DNA of 64,000 nt, from the NCBI GenBank assembly GCA_025360585.1, contig JANYBW010000053.1:1-64000 (forward strand). Reading direction: 5' to 3'. How positions within the stretch are numbered: position 1 is the stretch's first letter; each line of letters begins with the position of its first letter. Positions 52,883-61,053 of the stretch are shown piece by piece. Made by a program: the position numbers and the translations under genes. Below the pieces are notes generated by a model. It did not search any database. It worked only from the letters and a program-made list of their open reading frames with translations, and had not been told where the DNA came from. This DNA is from Actinomycetes bacterium (GTDB lineage Bacteria > Actinomycetota > Acidimicrobiia > IMCC26256 > PALSA-610).

Positions 52883-53782
52883 CTAAAAATGCCAGGGATA
52901 GGGGGACCAATCCGGGTCGCGCTTTTCCAAAAAGGAATCGCGCCCTTCGGTTGCTTCATCAGTCATGTACGCAAGGCGGGTCGCTTCACCCGCGAATACT
53001 TGCTGGCCCACGAGCCCGTCATCGATGAGGTTGAAAGAAAACTTGAGCATTCGTTGAGCCGTTGGTGATTTACTATTGATTTTTGCTGCCCATTCGAGCG
53101 CGACGCGTTCAAGATCTTCGTGATCAACCACGGCGTTGACCATGCCCATGCGATGAGCATCTTCGGCCGAATACTCATCACCGAGGAAGAAAATTTCGCG
53201 CGCGAACTTTTGACCAACCTGGCGCGCAAGGTATGCGCTGCCGAACCCGCCATCAAAGCTGGCAACGTCGGCGTCGGTCTGTTTGAACTTGGCGTGTTGG
53301 CGTGACGCGATCGTGAGATCGCTCACCACGTGCAGACTATGGCCGCCGCCGGCGGCCCAGCCGGGCACCACGCAAATAACGATTTTACCCATGAACCGAA
53401 TAAGGCGTTGTACTTCAAGAATGTGCAGTCTCCCGGTCTTGGCCGGATCAACAGTCTCGGCGGTATCACCGCTGGCGTACTGGTATCCCGACTTTCCGCG
53501 GATGCGTTGATCGCCGCCCGAACAAAACGCCCAGCCGCCGTCTTTTGGAGAAGGGCCGTTGCCAGTGAGGAGCACACAGCCAACGTCGGTGCTCTGCCGG
53601 GCATGGTCGAGTGCCCGATAGAGCTCATCGACCGTCGCGGGCCGAAACGCGTTGCGAATCTCTGGGCGGTTGAAAGCAATCCGGACCGTTCCTTGGCCGA
53701 TCGCACGGTGATACGTGATGTCTTGGAAATCGAAGCCGTCGACTGTTTGCCATGCGGATGGGTCAAAAATCGCAGAAACCAT
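52883..53782 (-). CDS. menB: 1,4-dihydroxy-2-naphthoyl-CoA synthase
   Basis: A 299-residue crotonase-fold enzyme that closes the naphthoquinone ring in menaquinone synthesis. Features of MenB are RIAFNRPEIRNAFRPATVDE, FCSGGDQRIRG, the VPGWAAGGGHSLHVV oxyanion loop, the FDGGFGSAYLARQVGQKFAR block, and the C-terminal DWSPYPWHF ending. No other men gene lies in the window. A stand-alone menB upstream of an SDR is seen here. Confidence 0.92.
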   Translation of the reverse strand: MVSAIFDPSAWQTVDGFDFQDITYHRAIGQGTVRIAFNRPEIRNAFRPATVDELYRALDHARQSTDVGCVLLTGNGPSPKDGGWAFCSGGDQRIRGKSGYQYASGDTAETVDPAKTGRLHILEVQRLIRFMGKIVICVVPGWAAGGGHSLHVVSDLTIASRQHAKFKQTDADVASFDGGFGSAYLARQVGQKFAREIFFLGDEYSAEDAHRMGMVNAVVDHEDLERVALEWAAKINSKSPTAQRMLKFSFNLIDDGLVGQQVFAGEATRLAYMTDEATEGRDSFLEKRDPDWSPYPWHF

Positions 53783-53819
53783 GAGGGCAGGTTACGGTGC
53801 AGCCCTGAATCTGTTCGCA

Positions 53820-53871
53820 CCCCCCATTGCAACCAACCCCCCATTGCAGCCAACCCCCCTATTGCAACCAA
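53820..53871. repeat. Three tandem copies of a 17-18-bp unit
   Basis: CCCCCCATTGCAACCAA-type units at 53820, 53837 and 53854; the third has one extra T. They fill the divergent gap between menB and the MaoC gene, close to the latter's ribosome site, so copy number could affect promoter spacing. Confidence 0.85.
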
Positions 53872-53884
53872 CAAGGAGTTCACC

Positions 53885-54358
53885 ATGACTGCTGCCGAAG
53901 ATGCACTCGCCGCCGGGACCGCTCGGATCGGTGTACCCGAAGGTTCGGGTGAGTGGTTTGAGATCGATCAGGATCGAGTGAACGCGTTCGCCGATGCGAC
54001 GCTCGATCACCAGTTCATTCACATCGATCCCGAAGCTGCGAAGGCAACGCCGTTCGGTGGCACGATCGCGCACGGGTTTTTAACGTTGTCGTTGCTCGTG
54101 CATTTGTCCAAAACTATTCCGCAGGATCCGGCGCAGTTCAAAGGCGCAGTGATGGGCGTGAACTACGGGCTGGACAAAGTGCGGTTCATTAATCCGGTTC
54201 GGGTCGGGTCGAAGGTGCGCGCCTCTAGCACCATCGCTGAGGTCACGCTCAAAGACGCCAGTACCGTCCAAACGAAAAAGACGCTGACGGTAGAAATCGA
54301 AGGCGTTGCGAAACCCGCGTTGATTGCGGAATGGATCACGCTGACGATGTACGGCTGA
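53885..54358 (+). CDS. MaoC-like dehydratase
   Basis: A 157-residue single hotdog-fold (R)-enoyl-CoA hydratase-like protein. The catalytic region is DATLDHQFIHIDPEAAKATP followed by FGGTIAHGFLTLSLL, which contains the hydratase Asp and His. AAGGAG at 53873-53878 supports ATG 53885. It hydrates an unsaturated acyl-CoA of unknown type. Confidence 0.9.
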   Translation: MTAAEDALAAGTARIGVPEGSGEWFEIDQDRVNAFADATLDHQFIHIDPEAAKATPFGGTIAHGFLTLSLLVHLSKTIPQDPAQFKGAVMGVNYGLDKVRFINPVRVGSKVRASSTIAEVTLKDASTVQTKKTLTVEIEGVAKPALIAEWITLTMYG

Positions 54359-54396
54359 TCATCGCGAAAGCACCACAAAACTTAAGCAACAACGAA

Positions 54397-54424
54397 AACG
54401 GCCGCTCGAAGTTGAGCGGCCGTT
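54397..54424. terminator. Perfect 11-bp hairpin, probable bidirectional terminator
   Basis: AACGGCCGCTC (54397-54407) and GAGCGGCCGTT (54414-54424) with a GAAGTT loop, preceded by an A-rich stretch (useful as T-run in the reverse direction). It sits between the convergent MaoC and secreted-protein genes. Confidence 0.8.
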
Positions 54425-54457
54425 CCGTGTTCGTACGAACGTTCGGGGGTGCGTTGG

Positions 54458-55054
54458 CTAGCCGAGGCTGGACAACGCAAAATTCGATGGTGCGATGAAG
54501 TTGATCGTCTTCAGTCCAAGCCCGAGGCAGCTCGTCGCGAGCTGGGTATAGGTCTGCTTGATGACGATGTGTGAGGCGGCAGTGTCACCTGCGAATGAGC
54601 CAGCAGTTGCGGAACCGGTCGTGTCGATCGTGATTGGGGGACCCTGGGTGCCGGTCCCGGTGGTAAGTGCGATCGTCGATGGTGCCAACTTCGGTGTGTA
54701 CGGCTGCACGCGCCATTTCAGCGGGCCGGAACTCGATGTGATCGAGCCGAGCGCGCTTTCTAAAGCGAGGCAGTCGTTGGTGGGCAACGTACCCTGCACC
54801 ATCGTCGAGCCGCCCAAGATATTTGCGCCGTTGCCCGTACCGCTGCAGGTCTTTAAGCTGGTGCGGAGCGTGTAGGTGGGGGTTGCGCCGGTTCCTGGGT
54901 AGTGCAGTGGGGTCGAAAACGTTATTGAACCCGTCAGCGCGCAGCTCACGGTGCCGGACCCGTTGATCGGAGGCGTGACGGCGTGGGCGCCAGCGACGAA
55001 CGTCATTGAGGCAACTGCAGTTACAAGGGTCGTAACGAGAAGAGTTCGTTTCAT
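54458..55054 (-). CDS. Small secreted protein of unknown function
   Basis: A 198-residue protein with a signal peptide (LLVTTLVTAVASMTFVAGAHA, cleavage after AHA). The mature part is beta-rich and Thr/Ser/Gly-rich with four cysteines spaced to form two disulfides. No family recognised; similar small extracellular proteins are common in this lineage. Upstream, ATG 55054 is preceded by AGGAACCTCA. Confidence 0.65.
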   Translation of the reverse strand: MKRTLLVTTLVTAVASMTFVAGAHAVTPPINGSGTVSCALTGSITFSTPLHYPGTGATPTYTLRTSLKTCSGTGNGANILGGSTMVQGTLPTNDCLALESALGSITSSSGPLKWRVQPYTPKLAPSTIALTTGTGTQGPPITIDTTGSATAGSFAGDTAASHIVIKQTYTQLATSCLGLGLKTINFIAPSNFALSSLG

Positions 55055-55152
55055 TGAGGTTCCTACCTAGGTGGATGGGTTCGCGAGCGTGCCAGAGCCT
55101 AACCGTGCATCGTTGAGATGTCCAGGATCTGGTAGATCGCGCAGCACGCCTG

Positions 55153-55217
55153 TTTTGGGTGCGAAGGGTTTGGGTGCGCAAGGTTTTGGGTGCGCAAGGT
55201 TTTGGGTGCAAAAAGGC
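55153..55217. repeat. Tandem repeat, four 16-bp units (TTTTGGGTGCGCAAGG type)
   Basis: Imperfect copies at about 55153, 55168, 55184 and 55200; the middle two are best conserved. They lie in the 260-bp gap between the small secreted protein and the membrane-protein gene. No gene is seen in the rest of the gap. Confidence 0.85.
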
Positions 55218-55314
55218 GTCAATTCTGATGCTGGGACTCGGCCAAAACGGCGGATGTAGCGCGGACCGATCGCAGCGGGGCGGGGTCGGGGCGCGGTTGT
55301 TGACCGGGGTGGGT

Positions 55315-57027
55315 TTAACAGGGTGATGACGGCGTGGTTTTGAGGTCGTACATCAACGCGTCGGCGCCGCTGTAGATAAGCCGTGCCGACGTTGCCTGAA
55401 GGGGTTGATCAGGGCGGGTTGTGAAGTAGCGCACCCGGAATTTCGTGCAGAGTGAGCCGACGTTGCCCAATTTTGCTGCACGCGCGATCGGAGCATCCCT
55501 TTGTTCAACGCTGGTCGGGAGTCGCGAGATATAGCCAAACGTGATCGGGTGCTCATGCACTGTTTGGTAATAGAGCCGGTACGTTGCGCTGGTTGCCGCG
55601 CCGTCGAACACTGCGGCGCCATCATGGAGTTGTCGCAACCGAGAAACGTAGTTGGGGTATGCAACCGCGGTGGTCGGCATGGCGGCCGGCCACATCTCGA
55701 TTGCCAAAGCGCCGACGAAGAGTGCGATGACCACTTTTACGCGCGTACTTCGCCAATCGAATTTCGCCAACACGATGGCGACGAGTACTGACGTCGCGAG
55801 CGTGACGATCACGATCGTGCGGTACGGGTTGCCTCCCAATTTAAGTGGGGGGATCAGGCGTTCGAGCGCGGCGTACGGCAGCGGGATTGCCGAATAGCTA
55901 TGGCCGGCAATCAACAATCGAGGTCCGAGGCTCAACACCCAAAAGATCGCCGCGGTTGTCACCCAAAATAACGCGTCGCGATGTAATCGATTCCGACCCC
56001 GAGCGGCTAGCCAAAACGCGGCGAGCACCACAATTCCCAAGTACGCGCTGCTGCCAGACAACGGCGCCGGCACGTGTTGCCAATACCAGTTCGTAAGCCG
56101 TCCGAATCGCCAAAACCCACCGTCGACAAAGGTCGAAAACGCATCCGTGCTAAATACGCGCGCGTCGTGGAATCCGCCGAGCTTGTCGTGACGGTTATAC
56201 AGGAGCAACTGGACGGGAAGTGGAGCGCACAATAGGGCCGCCGTGGCCGCGAAGACAAGCAAGTACTTCGATGCGCGCAGCCGACGTTGTTTCGCAAGGT
56301 AGACGGCTACTAAAAGCGCGGTGCTTGCGCAATACAAGAAGTAGTAGTAGTCGCACCACAACACCAAAAACAGTGTGATCGCCGCACCGATCGCGTTGCG
56401 GCGGCTCGGCTGCTCGAGCAGGCGCCACCACAACATGACGAAGAGGGGAATCCATTCCAGTGAAACGAGCTGCATGAAGCCCATGGCGCTCGCGAAATGG
56501 TACGCCGAAAACGTAAACGCGAATCCACCGATGAGTGAAGCTCGATAATGGTGCGTGAACTCATGGCACAACCAGAACGCGGTTACGCCGCCGATGACGA
56601 ACGAAAAGATCACCAGTAGGTTGTACGTCTGCGCGAGTGAAAACCATCGCAACAAGAAGATGCCAACGAAACCGTTGAATGGGTTCATTGTTTGGCCGAG
56701 CAATGTGGTGCCGTGCGGAAAGTGCAAAACGTTTGTATGCCACGGCGATTGATGCAGAACGGTCACCGCGTGGTTGACCCACCAAATATTCCAGACATTT
56801 TGCAGACCGTCGCCGTCGTTCGCGAAAAATCGCGAACTGAAGTGCGGCATCCAGGGCCAGGTAAAGGCTGTAAAGGCCGTGAGATATAGCAACGACGGCC
56901 AGGCAAACCATTTCGCGGCACTCGCGCTCGCTCGACGAATCCGCCGGTACGCGACGGTGCGAAACACCCTTCGAGTAATCCGGTGGGTGGCGCGCTTCGC
57001 GCCACCCACGAATTGTGGCTGCTGCAT
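55315..57027 (-). CDS. Multi-pass GT-C-like membrane protein
   Basis: A 570-residue integral membrane protein with about ten hydrophobic segments. The first external loop has RFFANDGDGLQNVWNIWWV, a GT-C-glycosyltransferase-like acidic motif, with the His-rich WHTNVLHFPHG after it, and the C-terminal 140 residues are soluble. It probably transfers sugar from a lipid-linked donor. Its ATG overlaps the stop of the SPFH gene (TAATG), so the two are co-translated. Confidence 0.65.
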   Translation of the reverse strand: MQQPQFVGGAKRATHRITRRVFRTVAYRRIRRASASAAKWFAWPSLLYLTAFTAFTWPWMPHFSSRFFANDGDGLQNVWNIWWVNHAVTVLHQSPWHTNVLHFPHGTTLLGQTMNPFNGFVGIFLLRWFSLAQTYNLLVIFSFVIGGVTAFWLCHEFTHHYRASLIGGFAFTFSAYHFASAMGFMQLVSLEWIPLFVMLWWRLLEQPSRRNAIGAAITLFLVLWCDYYYFLYCASTALLVAVYLAKQRRLRASKYLLVFAATAALLCAPLPVQLLLYNRHDKLGGFHDARVFSTDAFSTFVDGGFWRFGRLTNWYWQHVPAPLSGSSAYLGIVVLAAFWLAARGRNRLHRDALFWVTTAAIFWVLSLGPRLLIAGHSYSAIPLPYAALERLIPPLKLGGNPYRTIVIVTLATSVLVAIVLAKFDWRSTRVKVVIALFVGALAIEMWPAAMPTTAVAYPNYVSRLRQLHDGAAVFDGAATSATYRLYYQTVHEHPITFGYISRLPTSVEQRDAPIARAAKLGNVGSLCTKFRVRYFTTRPDQPLQATSARLIYSGADALMYDLKTTPSSPC

Positions 57028-58013
57028 TACTTCACGTTGAGCAATGGGGTCAGTTTCGAATCGAATGGAATCACGATGGTGCTATTCGATTTCGATTCCG
57101 CGATCTTTTGCAGTGTCTGAATGTAGATGTATTGGAGGTACTGCGGTGTGAGCTGCGTCTGATCGCAATGATCCTTTTGGTTTGGGATCACGACCTGTTT
57201 GCCATCCACAACATCAACGTGCGCGCCACAGGCAACGATTTGTTGGGCATCGGCCGTTGCCTTGGCGATCGTGCGTTGGATATCCGCATTCACGCCGGCC
57301 TGTTGGAGCTGCACCTGGAGGTTCAACAGCTCTTGGGTTGATTTGATCTTCGCGTTGATGGAATCGATAATTCCCTGCGGCAACACAATCTTTCGAACCT
57401 TGACCGACTCAACGGTGAGCCCGTATTTCTCGAACTCTCGTTCGAGCCGCCGCAGGACCTCGGCTTCGAACGCCGACCGCTTGTTGGACGCGAGCTCAGT
57501 TGCGTTGAAACCTGTGGCGACATCGCCGATGACATTGCGAATCGTCGGACGGATCACTTTTTCTTCGTAATCAGTACCGGTTTTGCTGATGATTCCTTTG
57601 CCAGCCGAGCGAGGTAGGTGATACAAGACGGTTGAATCGATCGACACGTCGGCGTTGTCGAGCGTGTGAGCGACGACCGCGTCGTTGCCTTGATGTTGGC
57701 CTTCCGTTGCGTTGCTGTCCATGGTGTAGTTGGCCGTCTTGGTGGACAACAAGCGAACGTCGGTCCACGGTGCGACGAAGTGGATGCCAGGGTCGAGCGC
57801 TTCGCCCGCGGTCCCGAAGGTAACCGGCACACCGACTTCACCGGCACTTACTGTGGTGAGCGATGCCGTTACCAACACGAATATGCCGAGCAGCAATGGC
57901 ACAAACGCGAATTTTCGAATAGGGACGGCCTTGTGTTCGATGGTGATTTTGCCGACCGAGAGCGCGACTAGCGCTAGCAGCCACAACACAGCAACAATGA
58001 CGACCGTACCCAT
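57027..58013 (-). CDS. SPFH/prohibitin-like membrane protein
   Basis: A 328-residue protein with two N-terminal hydrophobic segments (residues about 3-19 and 35-56) and a large SPFH domain (AGEVGVPVTFGTAG, DPGIHFVAPWTDV, the VIRPTIRNVIGDV block). A helical region NAKIKSTQELLNLQVQLQQA and IQRTIAKATADAQQIV follows, the typical oligomerisation coiled coil. It probably forms ring assemblies in the membrane. The function beyond membrane organisation or protease control is unknown. Confidence 0.85.
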   Translation of the reverse strand: MGTVVIVAVLWLLALVALSVGKITIEHKAVPIRKFAFVPLLLGIFVLVTASLTTVSAGEVGVPVTFGTAGEALDPGIHFVAPWTDVRLLSTKTANYTMDSNATEGQHQGNDAVVAHTLDNADVSIDSTVLYHLPRSAGKGIISKTGTDYEEKVIRPTIRNVIGDVATGFNATELASNKRSAFEAEVLRRLEREFEKYGLTVESVKVRKIVLPQGIIDSINAKIKSTQELLNLQVQLQQAGVNADIQRTIAKATADAQQIVACGAHVDVVDGKQVVIPNQKDHCDQTQLTPQYLQYIYIQTLQKIAESKSNSTIVIPFDSKLTPLLNVK

Positions 58014-58493
58014 AGCAACCTCGATTGTTCACCAGCGGCGAATCTCACTGCCGGGAATGTTCGTTCGCTGTAGCGAATGAACGAATCAATCGAGGGTACC
58101 TACGCGGCACCACCATTTCGGTGATAGGCGCCGCGCGCGATAACACGCATCACGCCGCGCCGCAGTCCACATCGTTGCCGCCACATGGTTGCCGCCACAT
58201 CGTTGCAAGTTCGCATTGTGCGCTGACGTCTGTGAGCGATCTGAGGTTTGTTGACTACAGGGGGGCCAAAGTTCGGCTGGCAATGGTGAGGCTGTTACAT
58301 GGCGATATTGTGTTCAGTCAGCTACTACCTGGGCAGGCGTACCCGGAATTATGACGGCTGAACACCCGCTCGCGATCATCGAAGCCCTCCGCTCATGAGG
58401 GCGGGATTGGCCAACGGGCGCGGCCGTGTGCATGAGTCGATCACAACCCGCGCTATATGACACCCGGAAGCATTCCGCTACTTTTGCGGGTAG
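58014..58493. other. 480-bp intergenic region with a small tandem repeat
   Basis: Divergent promoter region between the SPFH operon (left) and the GT2 gene (right). The only structure seen is three 14-bp units of CCACATCGTTGCCG type at 58167-58208. ORFs here are short and not family-like. Confidence 0.5.
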
Positions 58494-59390
58494 ATGGAAC
58501 GAACTTTTGAATGGACACCCGGACTCTGTACGGTTGTGATCCCGGCCTACAACACCCAATCTTGGGTCGCGTCGACGATCGAGTCGGCATTGGCACAGGA
58601 CTATGAACCGATTGAAATCGTCGTGGTCGACGACGGATCGACCGACGAAACCGTCGAGGTACTGCAACAATTTGGCGATCGAATCGTGCTCATCCGCCAG
58701 GCGAATGCCGGGCCTGCGCGAGCCCGCAACGTAGGAGCCCGGCGTAGCCAAGGTGAATTCATTGCGTTTTTGGATTCTGACGACTTGTGGCAACCGTCGC
58801 GGTTGCGGGTCTGCATCGACCGGTTGCAGACGACCGACGCGGATGCAGTCACGACAGACGCTTGGATCATCGAACAAGACACGTTGTCGAATCGAAGGTA
58901 TTACGACACCCTGGAGTTTCCCGTAGGCCGCGCACAATTGGCGGCGATGGTGCGACGCAATTTTGTGTTTTCGTCGGTAGTCACTCGCCGTAATGTTTTC
59001 GAGGCGGTCGATGGATTTCGTGAAGTTCGTTCGCTCAGTGGATCTGAGGACTACGACCTTTGGTTGCGAGTGATGCTCGCGGGGTATTCATTCGGGCTGG
59101 TCCCCGAGCCGCTCGCGCAGTACCGGGTGCGGTCGGATAATTTCACCTCCAACGTTGCCAAGCAATGGGCGACCCACTTGCTCGTGCTGGAATCGTCTCT
59201 CGGGGAGCTGCGTCAGCGCAACGTGCATGCCGAGCCAAACGTCTATTTCGAAATCGCGCAAAACGCGTTTTCGCAGCGGCGGTTCGCGGACGGATTGAGA
59301 TCGTTGGCGATGGGAGCGCGGCACCCCGCGCTTACTTTTAGCCAGCGTTTTCGATCCGTCGCGTCAACGTTGAAGCGCGGCGCGACCTAA
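58494..59390 (+). CDS. Family 2 glycosyltransferase
   Basis: A 298-residue GT-A enzyme with TVVIPAYNTQSWVASTIESA at the N terminus, the donor loop VVDDGSTDETVEVL, ARARNVGARRSQGEFIAFLD with SDD as the DxD, and the acceptor region SGSEDYDLWLRVM with the catalytic ED. It probably extends surface glycan. It lies just left of the tRNA element. ATG 58494 is the best start. Confidence 0.9.
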   Translation: MERTFEWTPGLCTVVIPAYNTQSWVASTIESALAQDYEPIEIVVVDDGSTDETVEVLQQFGDRIVLIRQANAGPARARNVGARRSQGEFIAFLDSDDLWQPSRLRVCIDRLQTTDADAVTTDAWIIEQDTLSNRRYYDTLEFPVGRAQLAAMVRRNFVFSSVVTRRNVFEAVDGFREVRSLSGSEDYDLWLRVMLAGYSFGLVPEPLAQYRVRSDNFTSNVAKQWATHLLVLESSLGELRQRNVHAEPNVYFEIAQNAFSQRRFADGLRSLAMGARHPALTFSQRFRSVASTLKRGAT

Positions 59391-59464
59391 GCCCGCGCGG
59401 GCGACGGAGGAATCGTTGGTGCGGAGTGCTCATAGCAGTACACCGAGCCGAAGCGATTCAAAAC

Positions 59465-59518
59465 GTGCGAGCGGGGGGACTTGAACCCCCACGTCCTTTC
59501 GGACACTGGATCCTAAGT
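59465..59518. other. Left attachment site (3' half of tRNA-Leu, displaced)
   Basis: A 54-bp exact copy of bases 63761-63814, which are the 3' half of the tRNA-Leu(UAG) gene from the anticodon loop to just past the discriminator base. It lacks the 5' half, so it is not a tRNA gene. It is the displaced original 3' end left after integration at the tRNA, with the element between this copy and 63761. Confidence 0.9.
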
Positions 59519-59687
59519 TGGCTTGAGCCGGTGTGCCGGTCAACGCTCACAAAGAAACTCGCGACGCTTGGATACCCGTAGATCGAACGACCCTGCAGGA
59601 TGGCGATGTCGCGCCTCATCGTGCATTCTCTCGACAGTCGCACGATCCCGATGCGAAGCCGTTGCTGTGCGTATCGGCGGGTTGGAA

Positions 59688-60512
59688 TTAATCGAGCGAG
59701 TCTGGGTCGAATACTTCTCGCACGGCCAGCCCGAGTGTCGAGGCGATCGCGTCTAGGAACTTTGTTGTGGTGAGAAACCATTCGCGGCCGACTGTGCGGC
59801 CTTCTCGGCGCAAATGATCTGCTGCTTCGAGGAGCTGGTGAAATTGTTGCTCGATCTTCTGGCTGTCTGCGCCGTCGGCAGGATACACCCGTAACAAAAT
59901 TGGGTCTTCGGGAAGGACCGTCTCGCGTCTCTGTGCGTTGAACCGTTGGATGACGGAACTACCGCTGTGTCCGACTTTGAGCAGTGTGTGACGCAGCTCG
60001 GGGTCGTATGGGTACCTGATGTAGTGCGGCAGTGTGTAGACGTAGATGCCCGGCTCAGCGTGATCTTCGGCAGCCTTCGTCGCGGTGAGCGCTTGCTTCT
60101 CCTCGGCAGCTTGTGCATCGGGGTCCGCGACCCGAGATTCCAGAATCAACAGTCTTTCTTGGAGCACCTGTTGTGTTCGGGCTGAGAAACCGCCCGTCTT
60201 GATTATTTTGCGGAACCTCGCTGCATTTTGCGAGGCAACGCTAGGTGCGGTCGGTAGGTCTCCGTTGAGCAGTGCCCTGATGGTTCGTTTGTAGTTCCAC
60301 ACGAAGTTGGGCTTGTCATTTCCGCGTTGGACCCGTATCTGTTCGTCGCTTAGCCCGGAATTCAGACCTCGATAGACCTCGCCCAGAAGCGTGTCGTCAG
60401 CTTCGAGAAAACACTCGATCTCGGCTCGTACGACAGCTTCTTCGTCGTTGGCGGCGTCGTTGCTGCTCGGATTCAGTTCTGAACTTGGTTCCACGCATAG
60501 ATGGTGGACCAT
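59688..60512 (-). CDS. GIY-YIG (T5orf172-like) domain protein
   Basis: A 274-residue protein. The C-terminal half is a GIY-YIG nuclease-like domain: GIYVYTLPHYIRYP for the first strand, LLKVGHSGSSVIQRFNAQRR with the conserved Arg, a YPADGADSQKIEQQFHQLLEAA helix with the catalytic-type Glu, and GREWFLTT. The N-terminal half (GEVYRGLNSGLSDEQIRVQR, then a FVWNYKRTIRALLNGD block) is a conserved helical domain. T5orf172-type proteins occur mainly on phages and islands; whether it nicks DNA here is inference. It is the leftmost gene of the element. Confidence 0.7.
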   Translation of the reverse strand: MVHHLCVEPSSELNPSSNDAANDEEAVVRAEIECFLEADDTLLGEVYRGLNSGLSDEQIRVQRGNDKPNFVWNYKRTIRALLNGDLPTAPSVASQNAARFRKIIKTGGFSARTQQVLQERLLILESRVADPDAQAAEEKQALTATKAAEDHAEPGIYVYTLPHYIRYPYDPELRHTLLKVGHSGSSVIQRFNAQRRETVLPEDPILLRVYPADGADSQKIEQQFHQLLEAADHLRREGRTVGREWFLTTTKFLDAIASTLGLAVREVFDPDSLD

Positions 60513-60560
60513 TCCCTGTCAGCTCGGCAAGTCGCGTGATCGCAGTCGTTGCGATCAGGC

Positions 60561-60845
60561 TCAGCCGTACTGCCATCGGCGGCATTCATGGCAAAATCCT
60601 CCGCGATTGTTGGCAAGTAACCACTTCACATCGCGACCGATCGTGCTTTGCGAAACTCCCAGCCGACGGGCGACCTTCGCTTGCGTTCCGTGCTCATCCA
60701 CGTCGTACCCCAACATCATCTCAGCCACTTCAAAGCGGCGCAGGTTGGCTTGCAACTGACGCACCGAGTTGTAAAGACGACGACCACCTGCGCGGCGGGC
60801 GACCTCATCGGCATTAGTTGGGTGTGACCACGAAACCTTGTTCAC
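60561..60845 (-). CDS. Small HTH protein with zinc-knuckle-like tail
   Basis: A 94-residue DNA-binding protein: a basic helix (RRLYNSVRQLQANLRRFEVA) followed by a homeodomain/resolvase-like helix-turn-helix (GTQAKVARRLGVSQSTIGRD), with C-x2-C near the C terminus (residues about 86-89). Such proteins are common regulators on integrative elements. The GTG at 60845 is the likely start. Confidence 0.65.
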   Translation of the reverse strand: MNKVSWSHPTNADEVARRAGGRRLYNSVRQLQANLRRFEVAEMMLGYDVDEHGTQAKVARRLGVSQSTIGRDVKWLLANNRGGFCHECRRWQYG

Positions 60846-61053
60846 TTATGTGGTGCTTTTCGTTGCACGCTTATTCAAGATCATGGACGAATTGTGGCAC
60901 TTGGCCGCGTCTCGTGGTTGTTCTTATCTGCCGCAGTCAAGTTGGAAGTCGACACGTTGCCGTCAATGCGGATTCGCAGGGGACTTTGTCGTGCGCGCTC
61001 AAAGCCTTTGCAGGACTCCGACCGCGAGTACGAGCAAGGAGGCCGCGGTGGCT
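60846..61053. other. Intergenic region inside the element
   Basis: A forward ORF from 60838 to 61068 (ATG 60883 inside) encodes a Cys-containing stretch CRQCGFAGDF but no family; its upstream part lies next to the HTH gene's start. I cannot support it as a gene. Confidence 0.3.

Noticed and set aside
59465-59518. A second tRNA-Leu gene
   Set aside because: Only the 3' half is present; homology stops in the anticodon loop, as expected of an att remnant.
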